From Paracoccus aminophilus JCM 7686 (GTDB lineage: Bacteria > Pseudomonadota > Alphaproteobacteria > Rhodobacterales > Rhodobacteraceae): a stretch of 64,000 bases of DNA. Both the position numbers and the translations under genes were made by a program. The stretch covers positions 1,400,001 to 1,464,000 of the forward strand of contig NC_022041.1 of assembly GCF_000444995.1 (NCBI RefSeq), given 5' to 3'. The notes under the pieces were generated by a model. That model saw only the letters and a list, made by a program, of their open reading frames with translations, did no database searches and had not been told where the DNA came from. Positions 61,819-64,000 of this stretch are shown here, piece by piece (the stretch's first letter is position 1; each line of letters starts with the position of its first letter).

Positions 61819-64000
61819 ATGTTTCTCACCCGTATTTCCGTCGCCCGTCCGGTCTTTACCGTGATGATGATGGTGGCGCTTCTGGTCTTCGGGCTGGTGG
61901 CCTATCTGCGCATTGGCGTTGATCTTTATCCGAAGATCCAGGTGCCCGCCGTCGTCGTCGTGACCCAATATCCCGGCGCGACGCCCGAAACCGTCGAAAC
62001 CGAGGTCTCGCGGCCGATCGAAGAAGCGCTGAATGCGCTCTCGGGGCTCGATGATCTCTCTTCGACCTCTTATGAGGGCACCTCGGTCGTCGTGGCCCAG
62101 TTCAAGCTGTCGATTGATGGCATGACGGCGGCGCAGGATGTCCGCGACCGCGTCGCGCCTTTGGAGGGCAGTTTCCCCAAAGGCGTCGAGAAGCCGGTGA
62201 TCCAGCGCTTCAACCCCTCGGATATGCCGATCCTCTCGATCGCGATCAGCTCGAGCGCACAGACCTTGCCCGAGCTCACGACCATCGCCGAACAGCGTAT
62301 CGTCAAAAGTCTTGCCACCGTTGCGGGCGTGGGCCGTGCCCAGCTCGTTGGTGGTCAAAGCCGTCAGGTCGATATCCGCATGGACGACAGCCGGATGCGC
62401 GCGCTTGGCATTGGCGCGGATGAGGTCGTGAACGCGTTGCGCGACGGCAACCAGAACCTGCCTGCGGGCAGCGTCGTCTCGCGTCTGACCGATCAGAGCC
62501 TTCAGGTGCAGGGCCGGATCGAGCAGCCCGCCGATCTTCTCGATATGATCGTCGCCCGCCGCGGCGGCGCGCCGGTCTATCTGCGCGATGTGGCCCGTGT
62601 GCTTGATGGGGCCGCCGATGCGACCAGCGCCGCGATCTATGACGGTCGCACCGCTCTGGCGGTCGATATCACCAAGACGCAGGACGCCAATACGGTCGCG
62701 GTCGCCCACGCCGTCAAGGCGCGGATGGAGCAGCTCAATGCCGAGCTGGCCGGGCAGGGCGTCGAGATGCGCGTGGTCACCGACAGCTCGGTCTCGATTG
62801 AGGAATCGGTCGAGGAGGTCCAGCGCACGCTGATCGAGGGCGCGGCGCTGGCCGTGGCCATCGTCTTCCTGTTCCTGAACTCCTGGCGCAGCACGGTCAT
62901 CACCGGGCTGACGCTGCCGATCTCGATCATCGGCACGATTGCGGTCATTCATGTCATGGGCTTCACGCTCAACATGATGAGCCTTCTCGGCCTGACCCTG
63001 TCCATCGGCATCCTTGTCGATGACGCCATCGTCGTGCGCGAGAACATCACGCGACATCTGCAAATGGGCAAATCCCATATTCGCGCGGCGCTCGACGGCA
63101 CGAATGAGATCGGGCTCGCGGTGGTCGCGACCACGGCGACGATCATCGCGGTCTTCCTGCCGGTCGCGCTGATGGAAGGGATCATCGGCCAGTTCTTCTA
63201 TGAGTTCGGCGTCACCGTCTCGGCAGCCGTGCTGATCTCGCTTTTCGTGAGCTTCACGCTCGATCCGATGCTGTCCTCGGTCTGGTATGATCCGGATTCG
63301 CAGCCCAATGCCAAACGCGGGCTGATCGGGCGCGCGGTCGCGAAATTCGAGCATGGTTTCGACCGGCTGGGGCAGGGCTATCGCCATGTCATCACCTGGG
63401 TGCTGCGTCACCGCCTGGTCACCATGATCGGCACGACCGCGATTTTTATCGGCAGCCTGATGATGGTGCCGCTGGTCGGCGTCGAATTCGTCGCGGCCTC
63501 GGATGAGGGGCGGATGCAGGTCAAGATGACGACGCCGGTCGGCTCGTCTCTGGACTATACCACCGCGAAACTCGGGCAGGTCGAGGCGGCGCTGAAGGAA
63601 TTTCCCGAGGTGACGACGATCTATTCGACGATCAACACCGGCTCGGCCGAGGGCAAGAACAAGGCTGTGCTGCAAGTCGAGCTGACGCCGGCCAAAGACC
63701 GCAAGGAAACGCCGACGACGCTGGCCGAGCCCTTCCGCGAGCGGTTGTCGCGCATTGCCGGGATCACGACCTCGATCGCGGTCGGCGGGCTCGACGGGGG
63801 CGAAAGCCCGATCAAGGTCAGCGTTCTGGGCGACGACCGCGAGGTTCTCAACAAGATCGCCGCCGATCTGGCCGAGCGCATTCGCGGCGTCGCGGGCGCG
63901 GTCGATGTCGACACGAGCGCCGAGGCGCCCGCCCAGATCGTCTCGGTCCGGCTCAAGGGCGATGCGGCGAGCGATCTTGGCATCAACGTGCCCCAGCTTG
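61819..64000 (+). CDS. RND multidrug efflux pump (AcrB/MexB type), 3' end outside the window
   Basis: The first 727 residues of an inner-membrane RND transporter, running off the window end. It opens [20 protein letters not shown], contains [20 protein letters not shown] in the pore domain, and the proton-relay Asp pair in [20 protein letters not shown]. Six helices of the first half and the start of the second half ([20 protein letters not shown]) are seen. It starts 10 bases after the adaptor gene, so the two are co-transcribed. Substrates are unknown; no frame break is seen. Confidence 0.94.
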   Translation, partial: MFLTRISVARPVFTVMMMVALLVFGLVAYLRIGVDLYPKIQVPAVVVVTQYPGATPETVETEVSRPIEEALNALSGLDDLSSTSYEGTSVVVAQFKLSIDGMTAAQDVRDRVAPLEGSFPKGVEKPVIQRFNPSDMPILSIAISSSAQTLPELTTIAEQRIVKSLATVAGVGRAQLVGGQSRQVDIRMDDSRMRALGIGADEVVNALRDGNQNLPAGSVVSRLTDQSLQVQGRIEQPADLLDMIVARRGGAPVYLRDVARVLDGAADATSAAIYDGRTALAVDITKTQDANTVAVAHAVKARMEQLNAELAGQGVEMRVVTDSSVSIEESVEEVQRTLIEGAALAVAIVFLFLNSWRSTVITGLTLPISIIGTIAVIHVMGFTLNMMSLLGLTLSIGILVDDAIVVRENITRHLQMGKSHIRAALDGTNEIGLAVVATTATIIAVFLPVALMEGIIGQFFYEFGVTVSAAVLISLFVSFTLDPMLSSVWYDPDSQPNAKRGLIGRAVAKFEHGFDRLGQGYRHVITWVLRHRLVTMIGTTAIFIGSLMMVPLVGVEFVAASDEGRMQVKMTTPVGSSLDYTTAKLGQVEAALKEFPEVTTIYSTINTGSAEGKNKAVLQVELTPAKDRKETPTTLAEPFRERLSRIAGITTSIAVGGLDGGESPIKVSVLGDDREVLNKIAADLAERIRGVAGAVDVDTSAEAPAQIVSVRLKGDAASDLGINVPQL

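Noticed and set aside
61690..63675. 661-residue minus-strand frame
   Set aside because: Antisense to the RND adaptor and pump, whose motifs are unmistakable.

Overview
The window reads as chromosomal DNA of a high-GC alphaproteobacterium, most likely of the Rhodobacteraceae/Paracoccaceae. The support is strong GC bias at third codon positions, dense operons with 4-base stop/start overlaps, many periplasmic-binding-protein ABC systems, and cobalamin riboswitches of alphaproteobacterial type. The genus cannot be fixed from sequence alone. No insertion sequence, phage gene, CRISPR array or rRNA was seen. The window opens inside a tRNA-Val gene and closes inside an RND pump gene.

Layout. 1-6 kb: tRNA-Val end, about 0.9 kb without a recognisable gene, a GNAT acetyltransferase, a decayed PEP-mutase-family gene, and a MocR regulator divergent from two exporters (TauE/SafE and BenE types). 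6-8.5 kb: a base-composition-distinct cobalamin-independent methionine pair, mesD-mesX, behind a cobalamin riboswitch with a visible intrinsic terminator. 8.7-11.7 kb: an orphan choline-type binding protein divergent from betI and an amidase, around a large palindrome. 11.9-18.9 kb: the most unusual part, an orphan type VI secretion (T6SS) toxin module on the minus strand. It holds a DUF4123 chaperone, an unknown helper, a LysM-amidase_3 peptidoglycan hydrolase, a secreted Cys-rich candidate immunity protein and a 904-residue secreted SH3/Cys-repeat protein. No VgrG, Hcp or PAAR is present. 19-24.5 kb: lipoprotein, GSCFA protein, a LysR gene with an internal deletion, a second cobalamin riboswitch with a small ORF in front of it driving bluB, then an aldo/keto reductase divergent from an AraC regulator.

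24.5-39.8 kb is a large catabolic island for small amino-acid or lactam-like compounds. It contains a polar amino acid ABC transporter, a class IV aminotransferase, a DUF1989 protein, 5-oxoprolinase PxpABC, two FCD-type GntR regulators, a 2-hydroxyacid dehydrogenase, an M20 N-carbamoyl/ureido hydrolase, two creatinase-like M24 proteins (one ectoine-hydrolase-like), RidA and a class I/II aminotransferase with a LysR regulator. 40.5-48.6 kb is an amide operon: amiC-amiR sensor/antiterminator genes, a Dpp-type transporter and an acetamidase/formamidase, with an intrinsic terminator just in front of amiC.

48.6-55.2 kb holds a second ABC importer with a PHP-domain hydrolase, a hexapeptide acetyltransferase of the phosphonate-cluster type and a GntR/UTRA regulator, suggesting uptake of an organophosphorus or phosphoester compound. 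55.3-60.0 kb holds a CUT1 sugar importer lacking its own ATPase, a PfkB kinase and a DeoR regulator. 60.0-64.0 kb holds a MarR-type regulator and an RND efflux adaptor and pump. Overall the region is an accessory scavenging and competition landscape: several nutrient islands each with a local regulator, plus one interbacterial-toxin module.
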